Of a DNA stretch of 64,000 nucleotides, positions 25,026 through 33,641 are shown piece by piece. The position numbers and the translations under genes are program-made. The notes beneath the pieces were generated by a model. The model searched no databases and had not been told where the DNA came from. It worked only from the letters and a program-made list of their open reading frames with translations. The stretch's first letter is position 1. Each line of letters begins with the position of its first letter. Source of the stretch: [Zimmermannella] alba NBRC 15616 (GTDB taxonomy: Bacteria > Actinomycetota > Actinomycetes > Actinomycetales > Microbacteriaceae); assembly GCF_001570905.1 (NCBI RefSeq), contig NZ_BCSO01000001.1, positions 248,001-312,000 on the forward strand. The letters are read 5' to 3'.

Positions 25026-25298
25026 ATGGCTTCTGGAAATACGCTGACCGTGAGCGTTGTCTCGGCGACCAGCCAGGTGTGGGAGGGCGAAGCGAAGTCT
25101 GTCGTCGCCCGCACCACCGAAGGCGAAATGGGTATCCTGCCCGGTCACGAGCCGGTGCTTGCGATGCTCGGTGCCGGTGAGGTGCGCATCACCGACGCCG
25201 AGGGTCAGAGCACGACTGCTCTCGCCAATGACGGTTTCCTCTCGGTCGCACAGGACCGCGTGACGATCGTCGCTCGTGAGGCGTCGCTCTCGGCTTGA
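25026..25298 (+). CDS. atpC: ATP synthase F1 subunit epsilon, short form
   Basis: 90 residues from the ATG at 25026, 2 nt after the atpD stop. It contains the N-terminal beta-sandwich (LTVSVVSATSQVWEGEAKSV, GEMGILPGHEPVLAML) that joins gamma to the c ring. The protein ends there: the two-helix C-terminal domain that inhibits ATP hydrolysis in E. coli (139 residues) is missing. I recall similarly short forms in related actinobacteria, so truncation by mutation is unlikely. Its TGA overlaps the TTG start of yaaA. Confidence 0.95.
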   Translation: MASGNTLTVSVVSATSQVWEGEAKSVVARTTEGEMGILPGHEPVLAMLGAGEVRITDAEGQSTTALANDGFLSVAQDRVTIVAREASLSA

Positions 25299-26110
25299 CC
25301 AACTCGCTGATTGCGCTGCTGCCGCCATCCGAAACCAAACGGGATGGCGGCAGCGCCGTTTCTGCATCTTTGTTCGGTCCGGTGCAGGACGAGGCGCGCG
25401 AAGAAGCACTGACCGAACTGCGGGCCCTCGCGGGCGACGCCGAGGCGCATCAGCGTGCGCTGAAGCTTTCGGATAAGCTCGCCGAGACCGAGCGTGCACG
25501 GAATCTCGCGCTGTGTGATGCGCCGCGGATGCCAGCGCTCGAGCGCTACACGGGCGTGCTGTACGACGCGCTGGATGTTGCGAGCTTGCCCGATGCTGCA
25601 CGCACATGGGCACTGGAGCGATATGTCATCCAGTCGGCGCTGTGGGGCCTCGTGCGGGGGAGCGATGCCATCCCCGCGTACCGCTGCTCGGCGTCAACGG
25701 GCCTCGGCAAACGCTCGATGAAGCAGCGATGGGCACGCGAATGCGCTGCCGTGCTCGCTGAACACAAGGGCGTCGTCCTTGATCTGCGTTCGAAGAGCTA
25801 TGCAGCGCTTGGGCCGCTGCCGGATCGCGACGATGCGCTCGTCTTGGAATTTGTGACCCGGATGCCGACTGGTGAGCTCAAGCAGCTCAACCACTTCAAC
25901 AAGCAAGGCAAGGGCGAGTTTCTGCGGACGCTCGCTTTGGCCGATTCTGAGGTGCACGAGCAGCTCGATGCCGTGGGGGACATGGAAGGCCTCTGCAGTG
26001 TTCTCCGTGCGCTTGGCATCGAGATCGACCCCGTTTCAGAGCGTGAAGCGATGGTCACCGTTGACGATCCTCGACAACAGCGACTAGGGCAATCTACAAC
26101 CACGGGATGA
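25295..26110 (+). CDS. yaaA: YaaA/DUF328 family peroxide-stress protein
   Basis: 271 residues from TTG at 25295, which overlaps the atpC stop (TTGA). The N-terminal [11 protein letters not shown] matches the YaaA signature of actinobacteria (LLPPSEGK). Further family features are the [10 protein letters not shown] region (about 88-97), the conserved [14 protein letters not shown] (about 159-172), and [14 protein letters not shown] (about 199-212). YaaA of E. coli binds DNA and lowers free iron during peroxide stress. A 13-bp hairpin that looks like the atp operon terminator is inside codons 8-20, so expression of yaaA may depend on read-through. Confidence 0.88.
   Translation: MTNSLIALLPPSETKRDGGSAVSASLFGPVQDEAREEALTELRALAGDAEAHQRALKLSDKLAETERARNLALCDAPRMPALERYTGVLYDALDVASLPDAARTWALERYVIQSALWGLVRGSDAIPAYRCSASTGLGKRSMKQRWARECAAVLAEHKGVVLDLRSKSYAALGPLPDRDDALVLEFVTRMPTGELKQLNHFNKQGKGEFLRTLALADSEVHEQLDAVGDMEGLCSVLRALGIEIDPVSEREAMVTVDDPRQQRLGQSTTTG
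25318..25354 (+). terminator. 13-bp hairpin inside the yaaA start, likely atp operon terminator or attenuator
   Basis: GCTGCCGCCATCC (25318-25330) and its exact reverse complement (25342-25354) flank an 11-nt A-rich loop. A T-rich stretch (GTTTCTGCATCTTTGTTC) follows. It begins 20 nt after the atpC stop, but within the yaaA coding sequence. Confidence 0.6.
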
Positions 26111-26154
26111 CACCAAAGAGGTATGTAGAGGAAGCATCGTTTCCCAGAGTCTTC

Positions 26155-26160
26155 TAGGGT
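26155..26160 (+). promoter_or_regulatory. -10 box of the YGQQ-tail membrane protein gene
   Basis: TAGGGT, 35 nt before the GTG start at 26196; AAAGGGA near 26183 serves as ribosome site. Confidence 0.35.
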
Positions 26161-26195
26161 GTTCGTGTTCGCGAACCGATCGAAAGGGACAATTC

Positions 26196-26780
26196 GTGTC
26201 GACGTACGACTCCGACGCCGCTGTGGGCATTCTGCTCGTGCTCTTTGGCATGTACTTCTTCTTCCTGGCGCTCTATTATGTCGTGACGGCGCTTGGCTTC
26301 CAGGGCATCTTCAAGAAGGCTGGCCAGCCGGCTTGGAAGGCTTGGGTGCCGATCCTGCAGGGCTGGACCTTCGCTGAGGTTGGTGGCAAGGAAGGCTGGT
26401 GGTGTTTCATTCCGTTCGCCGGCTGGATCCTCCCCGCCATGAACATCAACAAGGCATTCGGCAAGGACAACGGTGGCTGGCTCGCCTACGCCATCCTCCT
26501 TGCGAACATCTGGATGCTCCACCTCGGCTTCGGTAAGGACCAGTACAACGAGCGCCTCATGCCGACCGCTCAGGGCGGCAAGCCGCAGCTCGGCGGCCAG
26601 CAGGCATACGGCCAGCAGGCGTACGGCCAGCAGGCGTACGGTCAGCAGCAGTACGGCCAGCAGCAGGCATACGGCCAGCAGCCGCAGGCATACGGCCAGC
26701 AGCCGCAGGCATACGGCCAGCAGGCGTACGGCCAGCAGCAGCCGCAGGCGTACGGCCAGCAGCAGTACGGCCAGCACTAA
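26196..26780 (+). CDS. DUF5684-like membrane protein with a YGQQ repeat tail
   Basis: 194 residues, GTG start at 26196. Hydrophobic segments lie at about 10-32, 68-82 and 97-112. Between them is [21 protein letters not shown], the pattern of DUF5684 proteins (small membrane proteins, some annotated next to signal peptidases, with unknown role). From about residue 133 to the end the chain is made almost only of Gln, Tyr, Gly, Ala and Pro in repeats of the type QQAYGQ. The tail is probably disordered and cytoplasmic. It stands alone between yaaA and the DUF4192 gene and has its own terminator. No function can be assigned. Confidence 0.8.
   Translation: MSTYDSDAAVGILLVLFGMYFFFLALYYVVTALGFQGIFKKAGQPAWKAWVPILQGWTFAEVGGKEGWWCFIPFAGWILPAMNINKAFGKDNGGWLAYAILLANIWMLHLGFGKDQYNERLMPTAQGGKPQLGGQQAYGQQAYGQQAYGQQQYGQQQAYGQQPQAYGQQPQAYGQQAYGQQQPQAYGQQQYGQH
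26593..26777 (+). repeat. In-frame repeats encoding the YGQQ tail
   Basis: About eleven imperfect copies of a 12-18 bp unit of the type CAGGCATACGGCCAG, all in frame, with synonymous changes (GCATAC/GCGTAC, CAGCAG runs). They encode the C-terminal third of the protein. Such a tract can change length by slippage or recombination. Confidence 0.85.
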
Positions 26781-26796
26781 GGCTCTTTGACTCACG

Positions 26797-26824
26797 GCGG
26801 TCCGGTCCTTCGGGGCCGGGCCGC
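26797..26824 (+). terminator. 12-bp hairpin with TTCG loop
   Basis: GCGGTCCGGTCC (26797-26808), loop TTCG, GGGCCGGGCCGC (26813-26824), with two G-U pairs; then AGTTTACTGTTTC. It ends the YGQQ-tail gene. Confidence 0.7.
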
Positions 26825-26936
26825 AGTTTACTGTTTCTGGGGCAACTCGATTCGCGCAAATCCATTCACAGGCCTCATTGCTTGCGGGCGCTCACAGAAT
26901 CTTGGGTCTCGCACGGCATCGAAGTTTCGGTGTTCC

Positions 26937-26942
26937 TAGCCT
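26937..26942 (+). promoter_or_regulatory. -10 box of the DUF4192/EccC-like operon
   Basis: TAGCCT, 7 nt before the ATG at 26950, identical to the box before lysA. It suggests a leaderless transcript. Confidence 0.5.
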
Positions 26943-26949
26943 CGTCGCC

Positions 26950-28065
26950 ATGACCGAGACCACGACGCTTCGCACACCCATCGACATCCTCCGCAAGATT
27001 CCCGAGCTCATCGAGCACACGCTCGTGGAGAGCCTCGTCATCCTGCCCTTTGACGACAACCACGGCGGCGCGGTGCTCCGCTTCGACCTCCCGCGCCAAA
27101 ACCTCAATCCCATCGAAGCCGAGCAGTACGCGACGGCCGTCGTGGGATATCTCTGCCACCTGGAGGGGTATCAGCGGGTCGTCACCGCAGTGTTTACCGA
27201 GCAGGAATTTGACGGCCCCGGCATGCCGCCGTGGCGCCTCGTCGAAGAAGCACTCCACGAAGCGCTCACGCGCGGAGGATTCACCACCATCGCGTCACTG
27301 TGCCGCGCTGGGAATGGATGGGGCGAGTACGGCTGCGACGATCCAGACTGCTCGGGCTTCGGCCCGCGATCGCTGAGCGAGGTCACGGAGGAGAGCGTCA
27401 CACGCATTGGGCTCACGACGCCGCGTGATGTGCTCACGCTCCTCTTGGAAAGCAACGACATCGAGCGCCGCACGCTCGTCGCGGAGCGCATGGCCAGCGT
27501 TCGCCGGGACGAGACGCTGTTTGAGCGTGCCCTGACGGCTTGGGACAAACGCCTGACGAGCCCGCGCTGGAACAAGCGAGGCCTCTCCCGAGCGTGCGCA
27601 GCGCTGCAGCTCGCCCTCTTCGAAGAGGTCAGCAGCGTCGTCCGCTGGACATCCAGCACGCTCTTCGGCCTTGGCGCGGGTGCTGATGGCGCACTCGAGG
27701 AGATGTGGCTCGCGATGCTCGAGGCTGCGGACAGCGGGACGCCGTTCGATGTGATGGAACTCAAACACTCGTTCCCGACCGTCGAACGTGAGCGCCTTGA
27801 ACGCGCGGCCTTTCAGACGCGCGACCTCCTCACGGTGACCCCGCCCCAGCTTGAAGCGCAGGTGCTCGCCGCGCTCGCCATTCTCGAGTGGGCACGCGGG
27901 CGAGGTTCCTTCGCCGTCGAATGTGCGCTGTTCGCACTGCAGCGTGACGAGGACTTCTGGCTCGCGCACCTCGTCGTGTGGCTGTGCGAGCACGGGGTAG
28001 TGCCGCCCTGGTTTGGCGTCGTGCCAGTGGGCGAGAACCCATACGGGCTCGGAGCGGTCGCCTAA
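26950..28065 (+). CDS. DUF4192 domain-containing protein
   Basis: 371 residues from the ATG at 26950; a frame 24 codons longer upstream would lie before the -10 box. The opening TLRTPIDILRKIPELIEHTLVESLVILPF is the DUF4192 pattern (usually 'P..L...P..LGF.P..SLV'). An internal GYGCDDPDCSGFG-like cysteine pair is present near residue 140. The family is common in actinobacteria and has no known activity. Its stop shares a base with the start of the following EccC-like ATPase (TAATG), so the two are produced together. No membrane segment is evident. Confidence 0.85.
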   Translation: MTETTTLRTPIDILRKIPELIEHTLVESLVILPFDDNHGGAVLRFDLPRQNLNPIEAEQYATAVVGYLCHLEGYQRVVTAVFTEQEFDGPGMPPWRLVEEALHEALTRGGFTTIASLCRAGNGWGEYGCDDPDCSGFGPRSLSEVTEESVTRIGLTTPRDVLTLLLESNDIERRTLVAERMASVRRDETLFERALTAWDKRLTSPRWNKRGLSRACAALQLALFEEVSSVVRWTSSTLFGLGAGADGALEEMWLAMLEAADSGTPFDVMELKHSFPTVERERLERAAFQTRDLLTVTPPQLEAQVLAALAILEWARGRGSFAVECALFALQRDEDFWLAHLVVWLCEHGVVPPWFGVVPVGENPYGLGAVA

Positions 28066-30845
28066 TGCAGCTCCCGCTCGAATATCGGGTTCAGCTGCCC
28101 GAAGCTCCCGCTGAACCGCAGCGTCGCCCGTTCCCGGTCATCATGCTCATTGCACCGGTCGTCGTTGCGGTGGTTATGTTTTCACTCACCTCGTCAAAGC
28201 ACATGCTGCTCTTTGCCGCGCTTGGGCCGGTCCTCAGCACTGCATCGTGGCTGGAAACACGGCGCAGCTCGCGCCGACTCATTCGGCGCGAGCGCGCGCG
28301 TCTCGAGCGAGAACTTCGTGAGGCCAAGAAACACATCGACGAACTCCACGACGTCATCCGGGCCGAGCGGCGACGCAGGCATCCGCTCATTCCAGAGCTT
28401 TTGCAGGGGATCCGACCAGCTCGCACCGTGCCGGATGGTCGGGACAGCAAGCTCGTGTGGTGTGTCGGGACAGCCGCCACATCGAGCGGCATCACCATCG
28501 AGGGGGCACCTGGACGTCACGAGGCACTGCTCGAGCTTGCCCGCCATGCCCGGTTCACGAGCGGATGCCCCATCACGACCTCAAGCGCCGAGCTGGTCGT
28601 TGTGGGAGAACCCGTCGCGGCGCGGGCCACCGTCGCGGCACTCCGAGTGCAGGGGCAGGCAATGGGCCTCTCAGACGATGAACTCGATCGCCGCATTCGC
28701 CGCGTCGCTGGGACGAATGGATGCCGCACGAGCGGATGCGCCGAGCTGCACCTTGATACGCCAGTACTGGGCTTCGCCCGGCTCATTGATGATGACGGTG
28801 AACGCATCGTCACTCCAGAACGGGCATCGGTCGCTGAACTCGCGCGCTGGCGCGACATCGCAGGCAGCGTCGCTGACAGCGGGTCCCTGCTTGAACAGGC
28901 CGCGCAATTCGACCTCGGAACTCCGAACAATCGACGAGGGAGTCTCGCGGCACCTCTCGGCGTTTCCTCGGACGGGCACGTTGTCGTCGACCTGGTCGCC
29001 GACGGGCCGCACGCGGTGATCGGCGGCACGACCGGATCCGGCAAGAGCGAACTGCTCATCACCTGGATTGCGGGACTTGCGGCACGGCATTCGCCGAAGG
29101 AATTCGTGTTCCTCGGCCTGGATTTCAAGGGCGGCGCGACCTTCGACCCACTCATCGAGCTGCCGCACTGCGCGGGCGTCGTGACCGATCTCGACGGCGA
29201 GGATGAGGCACAGCGCTGCGCCGAGAGCCTCGCAGCAGAAATTGTGCGACGAGAACGTCTGCTCCGAGCTGAACGGCGCCGCGATGTGGACGAGCTCACG
29301 TTTCCGCCGCCACGACTGGTCGTGGTCGTTGATGAGTTCCAAACGCTCCTCACACGGCATCCGCGCCTCCAACAGCTCTTCGCTGATCTTGGAGCACGAG
29401 GCCGAAGCCTCGGGATTCACCTCATCCTCTGCACGCAGCGGCCGCATGCAGCTGCCCGCGACGCGCTCATGGCAAATTGCTCGATTCGCGTCTGCCTCCG
29501 CGTCACCGCAAACCAGGAAAGCCAAGCGGTCATCGGTACCGACGATGCGGCATCGATCCCGGCAGCCGCGCGTGGCCGGGCGTTCATTGATGTCGGTAAT
29601 GGACCGGTGGAAGCTCAGGCACCGTTGTGTACGCCACGTAATCGTGAGGAAATCGCGGAGCGTTGGCACGACGCAACTGCGTGTGCGCGCCTCGTACATC
29701 CTGCGCTGCCAACGATGGTCGAGGGAGCCTCCGTACGTGATTCCTCGCCGGCCGCGTATGCGATCGGAGATCGTCCCGACGAACAGTGGCAGGGGATGAT
29801 CCAGTTCGAACCGGGCCTGCGTGCGATTGTCCTCGGCGGCAGCGGAAGCGGCAAGACCACAGCCCTCAGGGCTCTCGCGCACGCCGCGGCGAACACTGGC
29901 CAGGACCTCATCCGTATGAGCACGGACCCCGGCACTGCCTGGCTGCAACTGCGCCAACTGCAAGCCGGCGCCTCGAATCACCCGCGAATGCTCATCATCG
30001 ACGATCTCGATGCCCTCGGACACCGTCTCGATGAAGCGCGTCGCCACGAGTTCGCGGAATCTCTCGCAGCGCTCCTCAGGAGCGCGAACGACGACCTCAG
30101 CGTGGCCCTCACACTGCAGCGACCGAACGCACCATGGAGCAATGTGCTCGCGAACTGCACGACGCGGTTGCTGCTGCGGAGCAACACGAAACAGGACTAT
30201 CTGCTCGCTGGCGGTGACCCTGCACTTTGGAATGAGCGCGCGGTGCCGGGACGCGCGCTCCTCGGCAGTACCCACATCCACTTCCTGCACGAGAGCGTAT
30301 GGCCCGAGGGAACGAGCGAAGGCATCACGGTGAGCTGCCACCTCGCCAACCTGCGCGGTGACCTTGCCGTTGTGACCCGAGGCAGCTCGATCCGATCGCA
30401 GCTCGAATCGTGTGGCTGGCTGGTCCGTGAACTCGAGAGCCCATCGCAGGATGACGAGGCACGACACACGCGGTGTGCCTCGCGAGGCGTCGCCGTCCTC
30501 GGCACACCGGAACAGTGGATCGCGACCGGTGGTGCACTCGCCGCCTCGCGAACGCGTGCCGAGATTCTGCTGGATCAGGTGTCAGCGGGGGAGTTCCGTG
30601 CCCTTTTGCGCGGGCACGAAGCGCCACCGCCGACGAACCACCGAAGCCAGTACATCCTGTATCGCGCCGATGACACCTACCGTCTCGTCGAACCATCCGA
30701 CGTCGACAAGGTAGGCGGGGGAGAACACGCTGGTATCTCACACTCCGCGCGAGCAGCCGCACGGCTCACGACGGCCTCGACCGAGCTGCGCATCCGCCCG
30801 GCGCGGCCGCGGCCCAAACAGTCGGTGGAGGCTATGCGAGCGTGA
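28065..30845 (+). CDS. EccC/EssC-like FtsK-SpoIIIE double ATPase, orphan
   Basis: 926 residues from the ATG at 28065 (TAATG overlap with the DUF4192 gene); an upstream extension of 29 codons lies inside that gene. Two hydrophobic segments at about 24-42 and 46-62 are followed by a basic coiled linker (about 68-105). ATPase 1 has Walker A GGTTGSGKSELL (about 320), the EccC-type LDFKGGATFDPLIELPHCAGV (about 350) and Walker B LVVVVDEFQTLL (about 418). ATPase 2 has Walker A GGSGSGKTTALRAL (about 590) and MLIIDDLDAL (about 642). EccC proteins power type VII (ESX) secretion and usually have three ATPase domains. No other ESX gene is in this window. The last 14 nt overlap the convergent asparaginase gene. 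Confidence 0.88.
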   Translation: MQLPLEYRVQLPEAPAEPQRRPFPVIMLIAPVVVAVVMFSLTSSKHMLLFAALGPVLSTASWLETRRSSRRLIRRERARLERELREAKKHIDELHDVIRAERRRRHPLIPELLQGIRPARTVPDGRDSKLVWCVGTAATSSGITIEGAPGRHEALLELARHARFTSGCPITTSSAELVVVGEPVAARATVAALRVQGQAMGLSDDELDRRIRRVAGTNGCRTSGCAELHLDTPVLGFARLIDDDGERIVTPERASVAELARWRDIAGSVADSGSLLEQAAQFDLGTPNNRRGSLAAPLGVSSDGHVVVDLVADGPHAVIGGTTGSGKSELLITWIAGLAARHSPKEFVFLGLDFKGGATFDPLIELPHCAGVVTDLDGEDEAQRCAESLAAEIVRRERLLRAERRRDVDELTFPPPRLVVVVDEFQTLLTRHPRLQQLFADLGARGRSLGIHLILCTQRPHAAARDALMANCSIRVCLRVTANQESQAVIGTDDAASIPAAARGRAFIDVGNGPVEAQAPLCTPRNREEIAERWHDATACARLVHPALPTMVEGASVRDSSPAAYAIGDRPDEQWQGMIQFEPGLRAIVLGGSGSGKTTALRALAHAAANTGQDLIRMSTDPGTAWLQLRQLQAGASNHPRMLIIDDLDALGHRLDEARRHEFAESLAALLRSANDDLSVALTLQRPNAPWSNVLANCTTRLLLRSNTKQDYLLAGGDPALWNERAVPGRALLGSTHIHFLHESVWPEGTSEGITVSCHLANLRGDLAVVTRGSSIRSQLESCGWLVRELESPSQDDEARHTRCASRGVAVLGTPEQWIATGGALAASRTRAEILLDQVSAGEFRALLRGHEAPPPTNHRSQYILYRADDTYRLVEPSDVDKVGGGEHAGISHSARAAARLTTASTELRIRPARPRPKQSVEAMRA

Positions 30846-31842
30846 GCGGCACGTCCTTGCCGATGCGGATTGCACCGACCTGCGCGCCGCGACCGAACAC
30901 CTCAAGCTCGAGACGGGGCACGAGTGCCTGCACATCGGCGACGGCAACCTTGCCCGCGGTCACGAGCAGCTGCAGGCCAACGAGCGTGAGCGCACGCGGC
31001 GAACCATCAAGAATCTTCACCGCGGCGGTCGTGCCATCCTCGGCAGCCATGACGATGACACCCTCAGCGCCCGTCTTTGCGATGACACCGAGCTCCTCGA
31101 TGACGATCGTGTTCGGGCGGCCCGGGCCATCCACGGCCCACGGGTGCGCGAGCATGGCCTGCGCGACGCGCGAGGCGTTCCGGAACAGCGCGAAGGGGGA
31201 GGAGGGGTTGGCCGTGCGCACGCGCGCAACACCGCGAGCGAGGGCAGTGAGCGAAATGGCGTGCACTGGTGCGCCGCAGCCATCGACACCGCTCGCGGCA
31301 GGACGCTCAGTCGTGAGGCGCTCGATCACCTCACGCACCTGCTGCTGCAGCGGGTGCTCCGGGTCGAGGTAGCTCTCAAGTGGCCAGCCCTGGGCGACAC
31401 AGGCTGCGAGCATCGCCGCATGCTTGCCCGAGCAGTTCATACACACCGGCTGCTTCTGCTCACCCGCACGAACGAGCTGGTCGCGCGCTGCACGATCAAG
31501 CGGCCAGTCCGGCGGACAACCGAGCGCACGGTCATCCAGACCCACACTCGCAAGGATCTCGCGCACGAGAGCCACGTGGCGGGCCGTGCCGCCGTGGCTC
31601 GCCGCAGCGATTGCCACCTGCTCCTCAGTGAGCACAGCGCCAGAGTTCAGCGAGGCAATCGCCTGGAAAAACTTTAGCGTCGAACGCGGAAAAATCGGCG
31701 TCGACGCGTCGCCGAGCGCAAGGACGACTTCGCCCTCCGGATCCACGAGCACAGCGGATCCCACGTGACGCGACTCGACAAATCCCGAGCGCTCAACAAC
31801 GGCCAATTCGACTGCAGAAGCTGCGGAGAACGTTTCAATCAC
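30832..31842 (-). CDS. L-asparaginase of the asparaginase II (PF06089) family
   Basis: 336 residues from GTG at 31840-31842. The family resembles the Rhizobium etli thermolabile asparaginase rather than the E. coli enzymes and hydrolyses asparagine to aspartate and ammonia. Motifs: VERSGFVESRHVGSAVLVD (about 11-29), PIFPRSTLKFFQ (about 47-58), CMNCSGKHAAML (about 133-144) and DGCGAPVHAISL (about 190-201). Starting here places the codon 7 nt behind a TACGAT box; the longer frame (75 more codons) has unrelated sequence. Its 3' end overlaps that of the EccC-like gene by 14 nt. Confidence 0.88.
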   Translation of the reverse strand: MIETFSAASAVELAVVERSGFVESRHVGSAVLVDPEGEVVLALGDASTPIFPRSTLKFFQAIASLNSGAVLTEEQVAIAAASHGGTARHVALVREILASVGLDDRALGCPPDWPLDRAARDQLVRAGEQKQPVCMNCSGKHAAMLAACVAQGWPLESYLDPEHPLQQQVREVIERLTTERPAASGVDGCGAPVHAISLTALARGVARVRTANPSSPFALFRNASRVAQAMLAHPWAVDGPGRPNTIVIEELGVIAKTGAEGVIVMAAEDGTTAAVKILDGSPRALTLVGLQLLVTAGKVAVADVQALVPRLELEVFGRGAQVGAIRIGKDVPLTLA

Positions 31843-31849
31843 GACACCG

Positions 31850-31855
31850 ATCGTA
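31850..31855 (-). promoter_or_regulatory. -10 box of the asparaginase gene
   Basis: TACGAT on the minus strand, 7 nt before the GTG start at 31842; no ribosome site between. Leaderless type. Confidence 0.5.
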
Positions 31856-32029
31856 GTGAGGACGTCCCCGAACTTCCGTGGATGCTGTTCAACCCACCAA
31901 GAACACCCGTTGCGACTACCAAGTCGTGTCCGCAAACAGGCCCTCATCTGGGGATGTTGACAACCGGCAGGTTGCCAACTCAACGCCGCAGCCACACACA
32001 TCCGCACGCAGCACTCCCGAGCAGCGTGC

Positions 32030-32078
32030 AAAACACCGGTGCGGTGGTCAGTCCGAAGACCAACCACCGCACCGGTGT
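32030..32078 (-). terminator. 16-bp intrinsic terminator of the aminotransferase gene
   Basis: On the minus strand ACACCGGTGCGGTGGT (32078-32063), a 14-nt loop and the exact complement (32048-32033), then TTTT (32033-32030). It lies 50 nt after the aminotransferase stop codon. The rest of the 285-nt gap 31843-32127 shows only the asparaginase -10 box. Confidence 0.85.
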
Positions 32079-32127
32079 GACTGTCACATGCGAGGCCGCA
32101 AGGCCGCGCCGTGCGTGAGTGAGCTCC

Positions 32128-33462
32128 TTAGAGCTTCGCGATGCCCTCGGCGATGACCGAGAGTGCGTCCTGGAGCTGCTCGTCGGTGAGGGTCACCGAC
32201 GGGAGGAAGCGAATGACGTTGCCGTAGCTACCACAGGTGAGGAGGATGACGCCGTTCGCGAAAGCGTGGTCGACAATCGTCTTCACTGCTGCCGTGTTCG
32301 GCTTCTTCGTCGTCTCAGCGGTGCCAGCCTCGACGAACTCGACAGCGAACATGGCGCCGTGGCCACGGATGTCACCGATGACGTCGGTCTTCGTCTTCTG
32401 CTCCTCGAAGAAGGCGCGCAGGCCCTTTTCGATGCGGAGGGCTTCCTCGCAGAGGTTCTCCTCGTGGATGGCGTCGATGACGGCGTTCGCAGCAGCAAGC
32501 GCGGTCGGGTTGCCGCCGTAGGTGCCACCGAGACGGCCGGGGAGCGGAGCGTCCATGACCTCGGCGCGGCCGAGCACACCCGAAAGGACCATGCCGTCGG
32601 CGATACCCTTTGCGAAGGTGATGAGGTCCGGCTCGATGCCGTAGTACTCCGAAGCGAAGAACTTGCCCGAGCGAGCAATACCCGACTGGACCTCGTCGGC
32701 AACGAAGAGGACGTCGTTGGCGTGGCACCACTCGATGAGCTTGTTGTAGTAGCCGTCAGCGGCGACGATGAAGCCACCCTCACCCTGGATCGGCTCGGCG
32801 ATGACCGCAGCGAGGTCGACAGCGCCAATGCGCTTCTCGAGGAACTCGATCGTGCGGGCAGCAGCCTCTTCACCCGAGAGACCGTCGCGGTACGGGTACG
32901 AGTTCGGAGCGTGGTGCACCGAGCCAGCGAGCGGGCCCATCTTCGTGGCGTAGACGGACTTGTGGTTCATGGCCATCGTGAGGTTTGTGCGGCCGTGGAA
33001 CGAGTGGTCGAGGACGGCGACGTTGGCCTTGCCGGTGTAAGCGCGAGCGATCTTGACGGCGTTCTCAACAGCCTCGGCGCCCGAGTTCATGAAGAAGGCC
33101 TTCTTCGCGAAGTCACCGGGGGCGTTCGCAGCGAGCTTCTCGGCAACCGTGATGTAGAGCTCGTAGGGGGTGATGCCAGCGGCCATGTGGAGGAACTGGT
33201 CGGCCTGAGCCTTGACCGCCTCAACCACCTTCGGATGGCGGTGACCGAGCGTGGTCACACCGATACCCGAACCGAGGTCGATGAACTGGTTGCCGTCGAC
33301 ATCGCGGATGATGGCGCCCTCAGCGAATTCAGCAACGGATGCGTAGCCGGGGGTGATGCCCTTCGGGACAGCCTTCTCATAGCGAGCCATGAGCTCCTGC
33401 GACTTCGGGCCAGGGATAGCGGTAACGACCTTGCGGACGGGTTCGAACGTGGTGTCAGTCAT
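32128..33462 (-). CDS. gabT: 4-aminobutyrate (GABA) aminotransferase
   Basis: 444 residues from the ATG at 33460-33462, 6 nt behind a TACCCT box. The 62-codon upstream extension is not conserved. Class III PLP aminotransferase: the cofactor site includes NSGAEAVENAVKIAR (about 112-126), the DEVQSG aspartate (about 257) and the PLP lysine in ITFAKGIADG (about residue 285). The stretch HSFHGRTNLTMAMNHK is the GABA/5-aminovalerate subtype found in actinobacteria. It transfers the amino group of GABA to 2-oxoglutarate. No succinate-semialdehyde dehydrogenase gene is adjacent, so the physiological substrate is an inference. Confidence 0.9.
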   Translation of the reverse strand: MTDTTFEPVRKVVTAIPGPKSQELMARYEKAVPKGITPGYASVAEFAEGAIIRDVDGNQFIDLGSGIGVTTLGHRHPKVVEAVKAQADQFLHMAAGITPYELYITVAEKLAANAPGDFAKKAFFMNSGAEAVENAVKIARAYTGKANVAVLDHSFHGRTNLTMAMNHKSVYATKMGPLAGSVHHAPNSYPYRDGLSGEEAAARTIEFLEKRIGAVDLAAVIAEPIQGEGGFIVAADGYYNKLIEWCHANDVLFVADEVQSGIARSGKFFASEYYGIEPDLITFAKGIADGMVLSGVLGRAEVMDAPLPGRLGGTYGGNPTALAAANAVIDAIHEENLCEEALRIEKGLRAFFEEQKTKTDVIGDIRGHGAMFAVEFVEAGTAETTKKPNTAAVKTIVDHAFANGVILLTCGSYGNVIRFLPSVTLTDEQLQDALSVIAEGIAKL

Positions 33463-33468
33463 GGCGCC

Positions 33469-33474
33469 AGGGTA
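33469..33474 (-). promoter_or_regulatory. -10 box of gabT
   Basis: TACCCT on the minus strand, 6 nt before the ATG. Same spacing as the TPM gene. It shares the 179-nt divergent gap with dxr. Confidence 0.5.
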
Positions 33475-33641
33475 GCCCCGTTCTTCGTACAAAACGTCAT
33501 CAAAATCGCACAACATCATGGTGCGACGGCATAGAACTCTGCAGCCCCCTCGATCGACGGCCACAACAGCCGCGTTGCGCAATGATTCGGGGCAACGAGC
33601 ATCCCGACCGAACGCTCGACAATGTGCGGGAAGATAGTGCC

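Noticed and set aside
26593-26777. CRISPR-like array
   Set aside because: The repeats are short, contiguous, in frame and without spacers; they encode a YGQQ protein tail.
30820-30860. Frameshift at the EccC-like/asparaginase boundary
   Set aside because: The 14-nt overlap is between convergent 3' ends; both proteins end with plausible sequence.
32119-33534. 471-codon plus-strand open frame across gabT
   Set aside because: Antisense shadow; the minus-strand aminotransferase has clear PLP motifs and a matching promoter and terminator.
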